This document shows positions 1-8,441 of a stretch of 64,000 bases of DNA, piece by piece (positions within the stretch are counted from its first letter, which is position 1; each line of letters starts with the position of its first letter). Both the position numbers and the translations under genes were made by a program. The stretch lies in contig JBBFLE010000009.1 of the NCBI GenBank assembly GCA_037481695.1, positions 87,338-151,337 of the forward strand, given 5' to 3'. Under the pieces are notes generated by a model. The model was not told the DNA's origin. It saw only the letters and a list, made by a program, of their open reading frames with translations, and made no database searches. Source of the stretch: a bacterium. Its GTDB lineage: Bacteria; Desulfobacterota; Desulfocorpusculales; Desulfocorpusculum.

Positions 1-355
1 TGGAGAGTTTCTGGGCCTGGGCGGTCTGAAACACCTGTATCTCGTAGGTGCCGGGCACCGCGTATTGGCTTGGGGTTACAACCAGGATCTCCGAGGCACT
101 GGTGGAAGAGGAGGAGCTAAGGGAGCTCTTGAATACATTCAGGGCCCTGGCCTTGGCGAGCTCCTCAGCAGCGGATTTCAGGGCCTGAAGCTTGCCTGTG
201 AGCTCCTGCCAGGCCTTGAGCTTGTTTTCCTGCAATGTTTTTCTGCTGCTTACAAGATCCACCCTCTTGTGGTCCACCTTGATGAGCTGGTCTATCATGC
301 TCCTCCAGTCCACCCCGGAGGAAAGCCCGCTGAAGGAAACCGAACCCAAAGCCAT
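1..355 (-). CDS. fliD: FliD, flagellar filament cap protein (N-terminal part, cut by window edge)
   Basis: This is the first 118 codons of the filament cap (HAP2), which sits at the filament tip and promotes flagellin folding. The C-terminus lies beyond the left edge. Reading left from an ATG at 355 the protein begins MALGSVSFSGLSSGVDW; the GLxSGxD motif followed by an amphipathic helix is the usual FliD D0 start. A helical, charged stretch (KVDHKRVDLVSSRK, then KLQALKSAAEELAKA) follows, as expected. It starts 7 bp after the flaG stop, so flaG and fliD are probably one transcript. Family identity is secure; nothing can be said about the missing part. Confidence 0.9.
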   Translation of the reverse strand, partial: MALGSVSFSGLSSGVDWRSMIDQLIKVDHKRVDLVSSRKTLQENKLKAWQELTGKLQALKSAAEELAKARALNVFKSSLSSSSSTSASEILVVTPSQYAVPGTYEIQVFQTAQAQKLS

Positions 356-362
356 GATCTTC

Positions 363-746
363 TCAATCCTCCTTGCGGTCGAAAAGCACTCCCATCATCT
401 CCAGGAGCCTCTCCTGCATCTTTCTGATCTCCTCGGGGGGGATCTCTCTCACCACCTCACCCTCGGAGTCCAAGACCCTAATGGTGAGTCCCCTTCCCTT
501 CTCGTTGACCACAAACTGAAGGGAGTACCTCATGCTGAGAAGGGCCTGGTTTACGGCCTCTGCCAGATGCTCGCTGAAGGCCTGGATGTCTGCCGAGTGA
601 TCAACTGGCTTGACCCACTGCAGATGGGAGACATCCGATGTTTCGGGGCCCTGCCCTGAAATGGAGGATACCTGAGCCCTGGCCTCTTCCCGAACTGGGG
701 CGCTCTTGGGCTCTGTGCCAAGGCCAGAGACGGGTCTTACTTCCAT
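363..746 (-). CDS. flaG: FlaG family protein
   Basis: A 127-residue protein whose C-terminal half (about 60-127) is a FlaG domain: LQFVVNEKGRGLTIRVLD followed by the signature GEVVREIPPEE and a terminal helix. FlaG proteins affect filament length in several bacteria; the mechanism is not well established. The N-terminal 50 residues are low-complexity, as in most family members. It lies between flagellin and fliD, the usual place. The ATG at 746 is chosen; the preceding 100 bp hold the fliC terminator, so flaG needs its own promoter or read-through. No clear sigma-28 box was found for it. Confidence 0.88.
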   Translation of the reverse strand: MEVRPVSGLGTEPKSAPVREEARAQVSSISGQGPETSDVSHLQWVKPVDHSADIQAFSEHLAEAVNQALLSMRYSLQFVVNEKGRGLTIRVLDSEGEVVREIPPEEIRKMQERLLEMMGVLFDRKED

Positions 747-815
747 GACCCTCTCCTTTCCCGGAAAACCCGGTTACTTCAGGCCCTCACCTCCGGGGAA
801 CCCCGGAAGGAGGGG

Positions 816-842
816 AAAAAGGGAGGGGGGACACCCCCTCCC
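816..842 (-). terminator. Rho-independent terminator of the flagellin gene
   Basis: On the minus strand, 9 bases after the flagellin stop, a C/G-rich inverted repeat (arms GGGAGGGG and CCCCTCCC, plus-strand positions 821-842, loop of a few bases) is followed directly by five T (plus-strand A816-A820). This is a textbook intrinsic terminator and makes fliC a single-gene transcript. Confidence 0.88.
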
Positions 843-850
843 ACTGGCCC

Positions 851-1969
851 TTAACGACCCAGAAGCGACAGAATGTTCTGCGGGGCCATGTTGGCCTGGG
901 CCAGCATGGCTGTGCCGCTCTGGAGCAGGATCTGGGTCTTGGTGAAGCTGACCATCTCCATTGCCATGTCCGCATCCCTGATGACCGACTCGGATGCCGA
1001 GAGGTTCTCGATGGAGACCTGGAGGTTGGCGTACGTGTACTCCAGGCGGTTGGCAATGGCACCCACTGAGGCTCTGAAGTTGTTCACATCCGCTATGGCA
1101 TCATCTATGATGTCCAAGGCTGCCTGTGCTCCGGCTAGGCTGCTCAAAGAAATGTTCGAAACTGCACTTCCTGAACCAAAGCCTATCGCGTCAGTGTCTA
1201 TGCTAGTGAGTTGGAAGGAGATTTGATAAATGGTTTGGTTTTTGTCTCCTACCTGGAAGGAAGCGTCACTACCGGTAACCGTGATATCACCGAGCAAAGC
1301 CCCATCAGCAGTCGCCGCAAAAGCTTCTGTAGTCTTAAAGCTTATCCCAAAAGTCGAGAAATTCACAGTCTGTGCCCCGTCAGCAACAGTTATGGTTTGG
1401 GTTACACTTTGAGAGTTTTTGATTGTGACATTGGCTTGACCAGCAAGACCTGCAACAACAACTGTAACGGAGTACGTACCTGTAGCAGCGCCCTGTACGT
1501 CGAGGCCATAAACGTTGTCGACTGCAGTCGTCGACCCGGTCTTCGCTCCGAAGCCCGTGAGCAAAGACGTGTTCAGGTATTTTGTGGACTTCGCGATTCG
1601 GCTAATCTCATCTTTTAGTTTCTGGGCCTCTGCATCGATATCCGAAAGGTTAGCCTGGTTATTGTAGGATGCGGCCTGGGTGGCCAGTTCCTTTAGCCTG
1701 AGCAGCATGGAGTGGATCTGGTCTGCTCCACCTTCTGCCACCTGTAGCAGGCTTGAGGCCTGGGAGGCATTTCTGCTGGCAACAGTGAGAGAGCGCACCT
1801 GGGCGCTCAGCTTCTGGGCAATGGCCAGGCCGGCAGCATCATCTGCAGCGCGGTTGATCCTCAGGCCCGATGAGAGCCTCTCCATGTTCTTGGCCATGCG
1901 GGTATCGGTGATTTCCAGGTTTCTGTGGGCGTTTAAGGCAGCTATGTTGGTGTTGATCCTGAGTCCCAT
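851..1969 (-). CDS. fliC: Flagellin
   Basis: Flagellin, the filament subunit, 372 residues. The conserved N-terminal D0/D1 (about 1-140) begins MGLRINTNIAALNAHRNL and contains RLSSGLRINRAADDAAGLAI. The C-terminal D1/D0 (about 285-372) ends in AQANMAPQNILSLLGR. The central part (about 145-285) is Ser/Thr-rich, poorly conserved and visibly AT-richer at DNA level, typical of the surface-exposed variable region. The maf and nonulosonate genes next door suggest this region is glycosylated (inference). Start ATG 1969 has GGAGG eight bases upstream. It has its own sigma-28 promoter and terminator, and its leader carries CsrA-like sites. Confidence 0.97.
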   Translation of the reverse strand: MGLRINTNIAALNAHRNLEITDTRMAKNMERLSSGLRINRAADDAAGLAIAQKLSAQVRSLTVASRNASQASSLLQVAEGGADQIHSMLLRLKELATQAASYNNQANLSDIDAEAQKLKDEISRIAKSTKYLNTSLLTGFGAKTGSTTAVDNVYGLDVQGAATGTYSVTVVVAGLAGQANVTIKNSQSVTQTITVADGAQTVNFSTFGISFKTTEAFAATADGALLGDITVTGSDASFQVGDKNQTIYQISFQLTSIDTDAIGFGSGSAVSNISLSSLAGAQAALDIIDDAIADVNNFRASVGAIANRLEYTYANLQVSIENLSASESVIRDADMAMEMVSFTKTQILLQSGTAMLAQANMAPQNILSLLGR

Positions 1970-1975
1970 TTCTTC

Positions 1976-2014
1976 ATCCTCCCTGATGGGTTGTTCCCGG
2001 GCATCCTTGCCCGG
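1976..2014 (-). promoter_or_regulatory. CsrA-type binding sites in the flagellin leader
   Basis: In the minus-strand leader RNA a perfect 6-bp stem (CCGGGC/GCCCGG, 1997-2014) presents the loop AAGGAU, which matches the ARGGAU core of the CsrA consensus. A second GGAGGAUGA (1976-1982 core) coincides with the ribosome binding site. Two sites, one in a hairpin loop upstream and one on the Shine-Dalgarno, is the arrangement known from Bacillus subtilis hag. Binding here is inferred. Confidence 0.65.
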
Positions 2015-2104
2015 TGCTAGAAGAGCCTCTTGCGGGCTTCCCGCTCGCTCTCAAGGCCTTTGGCCTTTCCACCTCCTTTCCTGAGCTTTCAGGCTCTGAG
2101 ACTC

Positions 2105-2131
2105 TTTTCGGAAAAAGAAGAGAAAACTTTA
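2105..2131 (-). promoter_or_regulatory. Sigma-28 (FliA) promoter of flagellin
   Basis: On the minus strand TAAAGTTT (2131-2124), an 11-base spacer, then TCCGAAAA (2112-2105). The sigma-28 consensus is TAAAGTTT-N11-GCCGATAA, so the -35 is perfect and the -10 matches 6 of 8. Transcription would start near 2098, giving a leader of about 130 bases. fliA itself is in this window at 22.6-23.4 kb. Confidence 0.85.
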
Positions 2132-2374
2132 GCCCGTTGCTGAAAAAGGACCCCTCCAGCTCACCGCTTCTGGAGATAGCATCAAGAGCTCTTCGAGCGC
2201 TTAATGGCCCAAGGGGCGAAAGAGGGCCCCAAAAAAGCGATGGCTCCTGCCCGCCCAGGTTAGCTGATGAGGATGGGTGTCATGAAGTGGAGGTTTTATT
2301 TGTTTTCTTCAACTCATGGGATCTCAAACGGCTAGTATAGTCACATGGGCTTTCCCGAATTTCCTGCTATCACG

Positions 2375-4279
2375 CTAGCATGATCCCTCCACTACTTTCT
2401 CCAGATAATTGCTGTTGGACTCGAATGCATGATCCAGGGACAAACACAGTTGTCCCAAGGTGGCAAAAAAGTCTCTAGCCAGCTTCAAACGGTAAGCCAG
2501 GCCCCAGGCCTCGTCCTCAAACCGATCTCCCACCACATGCCACTCCAAAGCAAACGGAATTCCACAGGGTTGAAGCAGGTATTCTCCCAGACGCCTTACC
2601 GGACCTGGGTCCCAGATGAGCCTGTCCAGCACCTCTGCAATCCTCTCTGTGGTTTTCCTGAGGGATATCGCCAGGGGCGCTGGAATCTTATCCATTTCCT
2701 GGCAGGCCATGTCTTCCACCTGAGCCAAGGGGTCGGCCAGGAGTTCCAGCCCCTCCCTGCACCACTTAATGATCTGAGAGCTGAGGTCCCTGATGAAAAG
2801 CACTCCCTTTCTGAATTCCAGTGTCCTTCTTTGGCAAGACCGGCTCAAAGAGCCCAACAAGACATCTCTTGGAGAGAACTCCTCCAGGCAGTACTGCTCT
2901 ATTGCCTGGGAGAAAGTCATGACATGGGTACCTTGTATGAATGCTCCACCCTCGGTGGCATTTATGCATTTGCCTGAGTACTCCATCAGGTGCTGTTCAT
3001 ATTGTTTGAGGAACTTGTACCAGGTGCCACAGGTCTTGACAGTTGGCTCCACATTGCCCGGAACTTCCAGCATCCGGTCCTCGTGAAAAAAGATCTGCCT
3101 TTCTCCGTGCACACAGCCTTGAGCATGGGTGAACCCCGATGGATCAAAGGCCAGATCCTGACCGATAAGTATTATGGGATCACAGCCCATGTATTCGGCT
3201 ATCTTGAAAGCCATGTGTGCCGTGGAATTGCCCATGGCAAGGCAGTCTTCACCCATACCCAGGAGGCGGAAGAAGTCGTATGCTCTGTTTACAAAGAGCC
3301 TGGGGCCATGATACGAGGCCAAGGTCTCGGGGAAGATGAAGGAAACCATTGCATACACAGACTTCCCCGCCCTGTTGAGGCCCTCCACGAAGCGATGCGT
3401 TCCGGGTGTTCTTTCCACCGAGGTGACCATGTGCGGCTGTATTCCATGGCTGTCCAGGATCTTCCAGGATGCGTCTACAGCCAGGATCACCGCACGCTCC
3501 TTTACCAGCTTGAGCAGGTGAACGTTCTTGTTTAGAGAAGGACCGCTTGCCACCACCACCGCTGGACGGCCAGGAAAGAGTCCCTTCACGCTGCTGAGTC
3601 TGGGGCCCTGCACCACCTCCTGGGAGTTCTTGAGAAAATGTTCGTAGGCCACCAGGGTGTCAAAGGGATCATTGCCCAACTGCCCCATCCATGTGGATGC
3701 CGAGTCTGAAACAGCCTTGGGAACCTCCCGGTAATAATCCCCGTGCGTTGCCAAGGCTGCAGGCCAAGGAACAAAGCGAAGAGCCTTGATGTGGAGCATT
3801 TCGGACCAAAGCCCCTTGAGGAACCTGGAGAACAGGGATTCCTTGGGCACTCCCACCAGGATTTCCACCTGGGGGCAGCCCAGGATTTCCCTCAGGTCAC
3901 TCACCTCCAGAGCCAAACGAAAACACTCTGGGTCTTGCTCCACGATGAAGAGTTTTCTGAGGGGTGCCTTGGCCCTAAGCAGAGGTCTGAGCTCCGAAAG
4001 CCCATAGCCCAGGCCCATCCCCAGCCACACCAAAAGATGCGCCTTGGCAGGCTCGAGGGAATGAATCAGGCAACGGGCGTAAGCCCATGGATCCTGAGGG
4101 TCGTAATACAAGACCGGTGGATCATTTTGCCTGAGCTCAAGCAGATTGGGGATCCCAGGCCTTGCAGATGGAATCAAACGGTAATTCTCGGGGGTTAAAT
4201 CCCCAATGGCCCTGGCCAGATGGGGATCCTTCTTGGCCAGCACTTCCAAATTTTTCTCCAGGATGGATGCTCCTTCCAT
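2375..4279 (-). CDS. Maf-type motility accessory protein (DUF115), flagellin glycosylation
   Basis: A 634-residue protein of the motility-associated factor family, proposed to transfer nonulosonic acids to flagellin Ser/Thr residues before export. After about 120 residues comes a Rossmann-like segment (LLVWLGMGLGYGL), then the DUF115 core: GRPAVVVASGPSLNKNV, AVILAVDASWKIL, PHMVTSVERT, and further on IILIGQDLAF. An open frame continues 33 codons upstream, but ATG 4279 is preferred: it has GGGAG six bases upstream and begins 1 bp after the stop of the preceding gene. It is the last gene of the nonulosonate operon and just precedes fliC, which fits a flagellin-modifying role. Confidence 0.85.
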   Translation of the reverse strand: MEGASILEKNLEVLAKKDPHLARAIGDLTPENYRLIPSARPGIPNLLELRQNDPPVLYYDPQDPWAYARCLIHSLEPAKAHLLVWLGMGLGYGLSELRPLLRAKAPLRKLFIVEQDPECFRLALEVSDLREILGCPQVEILVGVPKESLFSRFLKGLWSEMLHIKALRFVPWPAALATHGDYYREVPKAVSDSASTWMGQLGNDPFDTLVAYEHFLKNSQEVVQGPRLSSVKGLFPGRPAVVVASGPSLNKNVHLLKLVKERAVILAVDASWKILDSHGIQPHMVTSVERTPGTHRFVEGLNRAGKSVYAMVSFIFPETLASYHGPRLFVNRAYDFFRLLGMGEDCLAMGNSTAHMAFKIAEYMGCDPIILIGQDLAFDPSGFTHAQGCVHGERQIFFHEDRMLEVPGNVEPTVKTCGTWYKFLKQYEQHLMEYSGKCINATEGGAFIQGTHVMTFSQAIEQYCLEEFSPRDVLLGSLSRSCQRRTLEFRKGVLFIRDLSSQIIKWCREGLELLADPLAQVEDMACQEMDKIPAPLAISLRKTTERIAEVLDRLIWDPGPVRRLGEYLLQPCGIPFALEWHVVGDRFEDEAWGLAYRLKLARDFFATLGQLCLSLDHAFESNSNYLEKVVEGSC

Positions 4280-4280
4280 T

Positions 4281-6713
4281 TCATCTCCCAAGAGAGGCGC
4301 TCCCTTGCTTGTGGACCTCTGACAAGAGAATGCTCTCCAAAATCTCGGCCCCAGCCAGAAGGACCCTGTTTTCGGCAATAAGCCCGCGATCCAAAAGCCC
4401 TCTGCTTACCCTTTCAATCATCTCCACCAAGCACTCCAAACCTTGCTCCCTGGTCTCCAAGGAGATTTGAAGAACTCCGGCCATATCCCAAAGTGCAATA
4501 AGGGAGCCTTCCAGTTCTTTGACCCCAAGAAGGATAAGAAACTTGACCGCCTGAGCCAAAAGCGAAGCTGGATTCAAGCCCAGGGCGGACTCCATCATGT
4601 CCGAAGCCTTTTCCAGGTCCCCCTCAAGGACTGCCACTAGCGCCTTGTAACTCAAGAGATCCGTTTTTTGTACAGCCCCCAGTTCCTTGCCTTCTGCCTT
4701 TTCCCAATCAAGCTCCTGAAGCTCATCCATTCTCCCTGACCTTGCCAGAAGACCCGCAAGGCCCAAGAGAGCCTCTGGCGGCGCTGATGGCAAACCAAGA
4801 AGCTCCCTGTAGAGGCCCTCTGCCCGGCTCACATCCACCTTTTCCAGAAAACGGGCCAGATTCAGGCAAAAGGGCAAGACAACACTTTCCTGCCCGAACC
4901 GCTCATGCAGCAGCCACAACCATCTGAGCAACCCTTCGGTGTCCCCTGCGGAGGCATGATCCCCCACCGCAGCCAGCGCCACTTTGAGATCAGGCTGGGT
5001 GATGGTGTCGTAGATATTCAACTTGCGCCTTACTCTATCCGCCCTGGAAAAGGGATCGTGGAAAACAGTCAGATCCGAGGCTGCCACATTGGCTATGGGA
5101 ATTCCCTTCTCCGCCAGGGATGGCTCGATCTCCTCTTCTATCTTTCCCCTGTATCCAACTCCATCAATCCTTGGAAAAATCCGCACAGCTTCTTTTTCCA
5201 GTTTTGGGTTGATGGCCCTCACAAAAACCAGCCAGTTATGACGGGTCTGTATGTGAGCTATGGGAACCCGAAAGGCCCGCGGTTCCTTAAGGGGCAACAG
5301 CGCTTTCAGAACATGGAGATTCAAGAGATGTTCAGGGGAAATGTATTCGTCCGCATCAAGCATGAACACATATTGGCCGGTAGCCTTTTCTAGTGCAAAG
5401 TTGCGAGCCTCTGAAAAATCACCCCCCCATGGGAATTCCTCTACCCTGGCTCCGAGAGAAATGGCTATTTCCTTGGTTCTATCCCTTGAGCCTGTGTCCA
5501 CCACCAGTATCTCTTCAGCCAAGCCTCCTATGGAAGAGATACAGTTCTCAATGAATTTTTCCTCGTCGCGAGCCAAGATGCACAAGGTGAGACTGGCCCT
5601 TTTTTTCTCGTTTGCCTCTATGAGGAAGGCCAGTTTCTTTGCTTCGGAAATATCTTTCCCGCTGGAGCTGGCCTGAGCCACCAGATCCTTCAAGCACTCA
5701 AGCGCCTCCTCATCCCGGCCAAGCACCAGCATCATCTTGGCCATGTTAAACTTCACGCTGGAAGAAAATCCGGCGATCTCCTTTTGATCCACAAGAAGCT
5801 GTTCTGCCTCTGAGAATCGCCCTGAGGCCAGTGCTGCAAGGGCTGCCATTTGAGGCAAAAGAGGGTTGTTCTCACACCATGCCTTGGGAATTTTTTTCCA
5901 CAGTTCAAATGCCTGGCTGTAATGTCCGAAGCGTATCAGATATGAAAGGGCCTGAGCCGCCATCTCGGAGTTTCCCCAGCCCTGCAAGATCCCCTTCTCT
6001 ACTGCCGGGATATGCTCGTAACGCATGGTCAGATAGCTGGTCCAAGGCCACTGAAAGTGAGGACAGAAGCGGGTGTCATCAAAGTGGCGGAAGTGCCCAT
6101 CTACGAACAGGCTTAGGTCAGAAATTTTTTGCCTGAGTGAGTTTTCATTGGTGTCAGAGGTTCTTTTTCTTATGGTGATCGGGGCAATCCTTCTCTCCAT
6201 TGCTTCTGCTTGCTCGGGCCAAGCCATTCTCAAGGCCTCTTGAGGGAAGAGACGAGGCTCAAGCTGGTGATGAGACCTGCCCTTGCTTCCCAGAATCCCG
6301 ACCAGATCAGGGGTGGTGACCCATTCAAAATCAGAGAGGTCCTTGTCTTCCAAGATAAGCTCTACGGCCAGCTCCCATACACAGGAAGGTTCCTGGAAGA
6401 CCAGCTCTCTCAGGATATCCAGGCCCCTCGGGTCCATTTCCTCGCCTTCCTCCATGAGCAAGACCCATGGAGTCTGTATGGAGCTAAATGGAGTGAAAGA
6501 AGCTACCTCCAATCCGGTATGTGCCTGAGCGTCTCCGGGATTTCTCATTCCTGCAAGGGGCCACAAATGAGCCTCCTGGATCCTAAAGAGAGGCAGGCCC
6601 CCAAGCAGTTTGGGCACTGTGGGGCTCTTGCCCAGTAGAACCAGGCTCACCCTGTGCTCAAGACCCTGCTTGGGGTTCTTTTTCTTCTTGTTCAGAGCAT
6701 TTTTCCTTTTCAT
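4281..6713 (-). CDS. Large TPR-containing family 2 glycosyltransferase
   Basis: An 810-residue protein with a GT2 domain at about 373-560: LTLCILARDEEKFIEN, then VVDTGSRDRTKEIA and the DXD-type motif LDADEYI at about 452-458. Helical repeat segments before it (about 240-345) and after it (about 600-760) look like TPR units. The N-terminal 200 residues match no family I know. Cytoplasmic. The ATG at 6713 overlaps the preceding stop by 4 bp (ATGA), so it belongs to the nonulosonate operon. It probably builds or attaches a sugar on the flagellin, but the substrate cannot be told from sequence. Confidence 0.8.
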   Translation of the reverse strand: MKRKNALNKKKKNPKQGLEHRVSLVLLGKSPTVPKLLGGLPLFRIQEAHLWPLAGMRNPGDAQAHTGLEVASFTPFSSIQTPWVLLMEEGEEMDPRGLDILRELVFQEPSCVWELAVELILEDKDLSDFEWVTTPDLVGILGSKGRSHHQLEPRLFPQEALRMAWPEQAEAMERRIAPITIRKRTSDTNENSLRQKISDLSLFVDGHFRHFDDTRFCPHFQWPWTSYLTMRYEHIPAVEKGILQGWGNSEMAAQALSYLIRFGHYSQAFELWKKIPKAWCENNPLLPQMAALAALASGRFSEAEQLLVDQKEIAGFSSSVKFNMAKMMLVLGRDEEALECLKDLVAQASSSGKDISEAKKLAFLIEANEKKRASLTLCILARDEEKFIENCISSIGGLAEEILVVDTGSRDRTKEIAISLGARVEEFPWGGDFSEARNFALEKATGQYVFMLDADEYISPEHLLNLHVLKALLPLKEPRAFRVPIAHIQTRHNWLVFVRAINPKLEKEAVRIFPRIDGVGYRGKIEEEIEPSLAEKGIPIANVAASDLTVFHDPFSRADRVRRKLNIYDTITQPDLKVALAAVGDHASAGDTEGLLRWLWLLHERFGQESVVLPFCLNLARFLEKVDVSRAEGLYRELLGLPSAPPEALLGLAGLLARSGRMDELQELDWEKAEGKELGAVQKTDLLSYKALVAVLEGDLEKASDMMESALGLNPASLLAQAVKFLILLGVKELEGSLIALWDMAGVLQISLETREQGLECLVEMIERVSRGLLDRGLIAENRVLLAGAEILESILLSEVHKQGSASLGR

Positions 6714-7699
6714 GTCTTACCGCCGGCCGCATTTTCCAAGGGAATCTGGAAGTATGCCCTTATCTTTTTGGCCAGGAAGATCTCGGTCTTGGCCATGGAT
6801 TCATGGGTGGCCCCACCCAGGTGAGGAGTCAGAAGGAGGTTCTTGTGCTCTCTGGCATAGCTCACCAATGGGGGGAGTCTCTCCCACCTTTTCCCGAGCC
6901 TTGGCTCTTCACAAAGCACATCCAGTGCAGCTCCTGCAATTCGACCATTTTCCAAGGCGCTTAGAAGCGCCTGCTCGTCCAAGATAGCTCCACGGCTGGT
7001 GTTGATCAAAAAGGCATCTGGTCTCATCCAGGCCAGCTCTCTGGAGCCCACCAGCCCCACTGTCTCGGGGCCAAGGGGCACATGCACGGAGATCACATGG
7101 CATTGTCTGAAAAGGCTCTCCTTGGAGACCATCTTCACTCCAGGCACTGAAATGCCTTCTCGCACATCAAAGGCCAGAACCTCCATGCCCAGGGCCATGA
7201 CACAGGAGGCTACGAGTTTCCCAAGCCTTCCCAAACCCAATATGCCGAATTTTTTCCCTGCCAGCTCATGCCCACGGAAAAGATCCCTGTCCCAAACCCC
7301 ATCCAGCACTGATGCATGAGCCCAGGGGATTCGCCTCATGAGGGCCAGGGTTAGGGCCAGGGTATGCTCTGCGGTGGCACGCACTGTATCCAGGAACTCC
7401 GTTTCCCCTCTGAGACAAAGAACCTGAATCCCCTGTCGCCGGGCTTCTTCCACATCTATGTGGTCCAGGCCCGTGGTCGGAGTTCCTATGACCCTGAGCT
7501 TTCCTTTGCGGGAAAGCAGCTCCGCTCCAATGCTGTACCCCAATCTGAGGATCACACCGTCGTAATTGCATATGTCATGGGCCAGCTCCTGGGGCGAAAG
7601 GGCTCTTTCCTCCACATGAGCGAACTCCCGAAGGATTTTCCTGGCCTCCTCGCAGTAGCCTTCTGGCTCCAGATTCAGAAGCCTTATGGGCTCATTCAT
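6710..7699 (-). CDS. D-isomer-specific 2-hydroxyacid dehydrogenase
   Basis: A 329-residue NAD-dependent dehydrogenase of the phosphoglycerate dehydrogenase superfamily. The nucleotide-binding motif GILGLGRLG is at about 152-160. The catalytic half has NTSRGAILDEQALLSAL and, near the end, the His of TPHLGGATHESM. Such enzymes interconvert 2-keto acids and D-2-hydroxy acids. Length is normal for the family without an ACT domain. It overlaps the neuA-like stop by 8 bp and the glycosyltransferase start by 4 bp, so it is embedded in the glycan operon. A role in making an acyl or glyceryl substituent of the sugar is a guess. Confidence 0.88.
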   Translation of the reverse strand: MNEPIRLLNLEPEGYCEEARKILREFAHVEERALSPQELAHDICNYDGVILRLGYSIGAELLSRKGKLRVIGTPTTGLDHIDVEEARRQGIQVLCLRGETEFLDTVRATAEHTLALTLALMRRIPWAHASVLDGVWDRDLFRGHELAGKKFGILGLGRLGKLVASCVMALGMEVLAFDVREGISVPGVKMVSKESLFRQCHVISVHVPLGPETVGLVGSRELAWMRPDAFLINTSRGAILDEQALLSALENGRIAGAALDVLCEEPRLGKRWERLPPLVSYAREHKNLLLTPHLGGATHESMAKTEIFLAKKIRAYFQIPLENAAGGKT

Positions 7700-8441
7700 T
7701 CCTGTTCCCCCTCACCGGGTCAGGGGCTGAGTACCTAAGGCGCAATTCAGCCAACTCCAGGTCTTCTTCTGTGTCTATGCTCACCGAGCGAATGGAAGGC
7801 ATCTCATAGAGAAGGGGCTGGTCTCCCACAACCCTGTGGCCCTCCATAACAAGATCCCTCTTGGAGATATAAACAGCTCCATTTCTCCAGTAGATCTTCT
7901 CCCACTCTTGTCTTCGCCTGGTGTGGTTTTCCCCGGGCAAAAAGGGCCTGAGCCATGGCCCATCCCGCCTGTATAGGGTCAGGGGGTGCATGTGGTCCGC
8001 CTCGCACGCTGAAATAAGAGAGTCGGCCTGGGGTTGAGCCTCTTTGAAGGTTCTTATGGCTCCCTCGATGTCCTCGGGCAGCCTCAAGGGAGTTGTGGGC
8101 TGCAGCGTGACAACGCTATCAACCATGCAGCCACTGATCTGCTCATAATAGAGAATCGCATGCATTAAGGTACACCAGGTGGGGGACTCATCGGTTGCAA
8201 GTTCTGCCGGCCTCAGAAAGGGGACCCATGCCCCTGCTTCCTGAGAAATGCGGGCTATCTCCTGGGAATCAGTGGATACCAGACAGGCATCCATGCCCTT
8301 GGCTTTCTTAGCTGCCTCGATGGTGTATAGAATCAGGGGCTTGCCCAGCAGAGGACGAATGTTCTTGAGGGGAATTCCCCGAGAGCCGCCTCTGGCCGGG
8401 ATTACCCCCAAAATGTGGCTGCTTTTCGTGGTTGAGTCCAT
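7692..8441 (-). CDS. neuA: CMP-nonulosonate (acylneuraminate) cytidylyltransferase
   Basis: A 249-residue NeuA/PseF/LegF-type enzyme that activates a nonulosonic acid with CTP. The N-terminal pyrophosphorylase motif reads VIPARGGSRGIPLKNIRPL; VVTLQPTTPLR and ISACEADHMHPL follow at the usual spacing. ATG 8441 is preferred to a GTG three codons earlier because GGAG lies just upstream. The start overlaps the neuC-like gene by about 40 bp, an unusually long overlap. Whether the sugar is sialic, legionaminic or another acid cannot be decided from this gene. Confidence 0.87.
   Translation of the reverse strand: MDSTTKSSHILGVIPARGGSRGIPLKNIRPLLGKPLILYTIEAAKKAKGMDACLVSTDSQEIARISQEAGAWVPFLRPAELATDESPTWCTLMHAILYYEQISGCMVDSVVTLQPTTPLRLPEDIEGAIRTFKEAQPQADSLISACEADHMHPLTLYRRDGPWLRPFLPGENHTRRRQEWEKIYWRNGAVYISKRDLVMEGHRVVGDQPLLYEMPSIRSVSIDTEEDLELAELRLRYSAPDPVRGNRNE

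Larger units (their letters stand above)
1970..2374. other. 405-bp intergenic region between maf and fliC
   Basis: Holds the flagellin leader (1970-2098), its sigma-28 promoter (2105-2131) and about 240 bp of upstream sequence in which no gene, clear terminator for maf or further promoter was recognised. Confidence 0.7.

Noticed and set aside
3140..3169. ACCGATAA on the plus strand inside maf, like a sigma-28 -10 box
   Set aside because: The only -35-like sequence is at a 9-base spacing and it would be antisense inside a coding region with no gene behind it.
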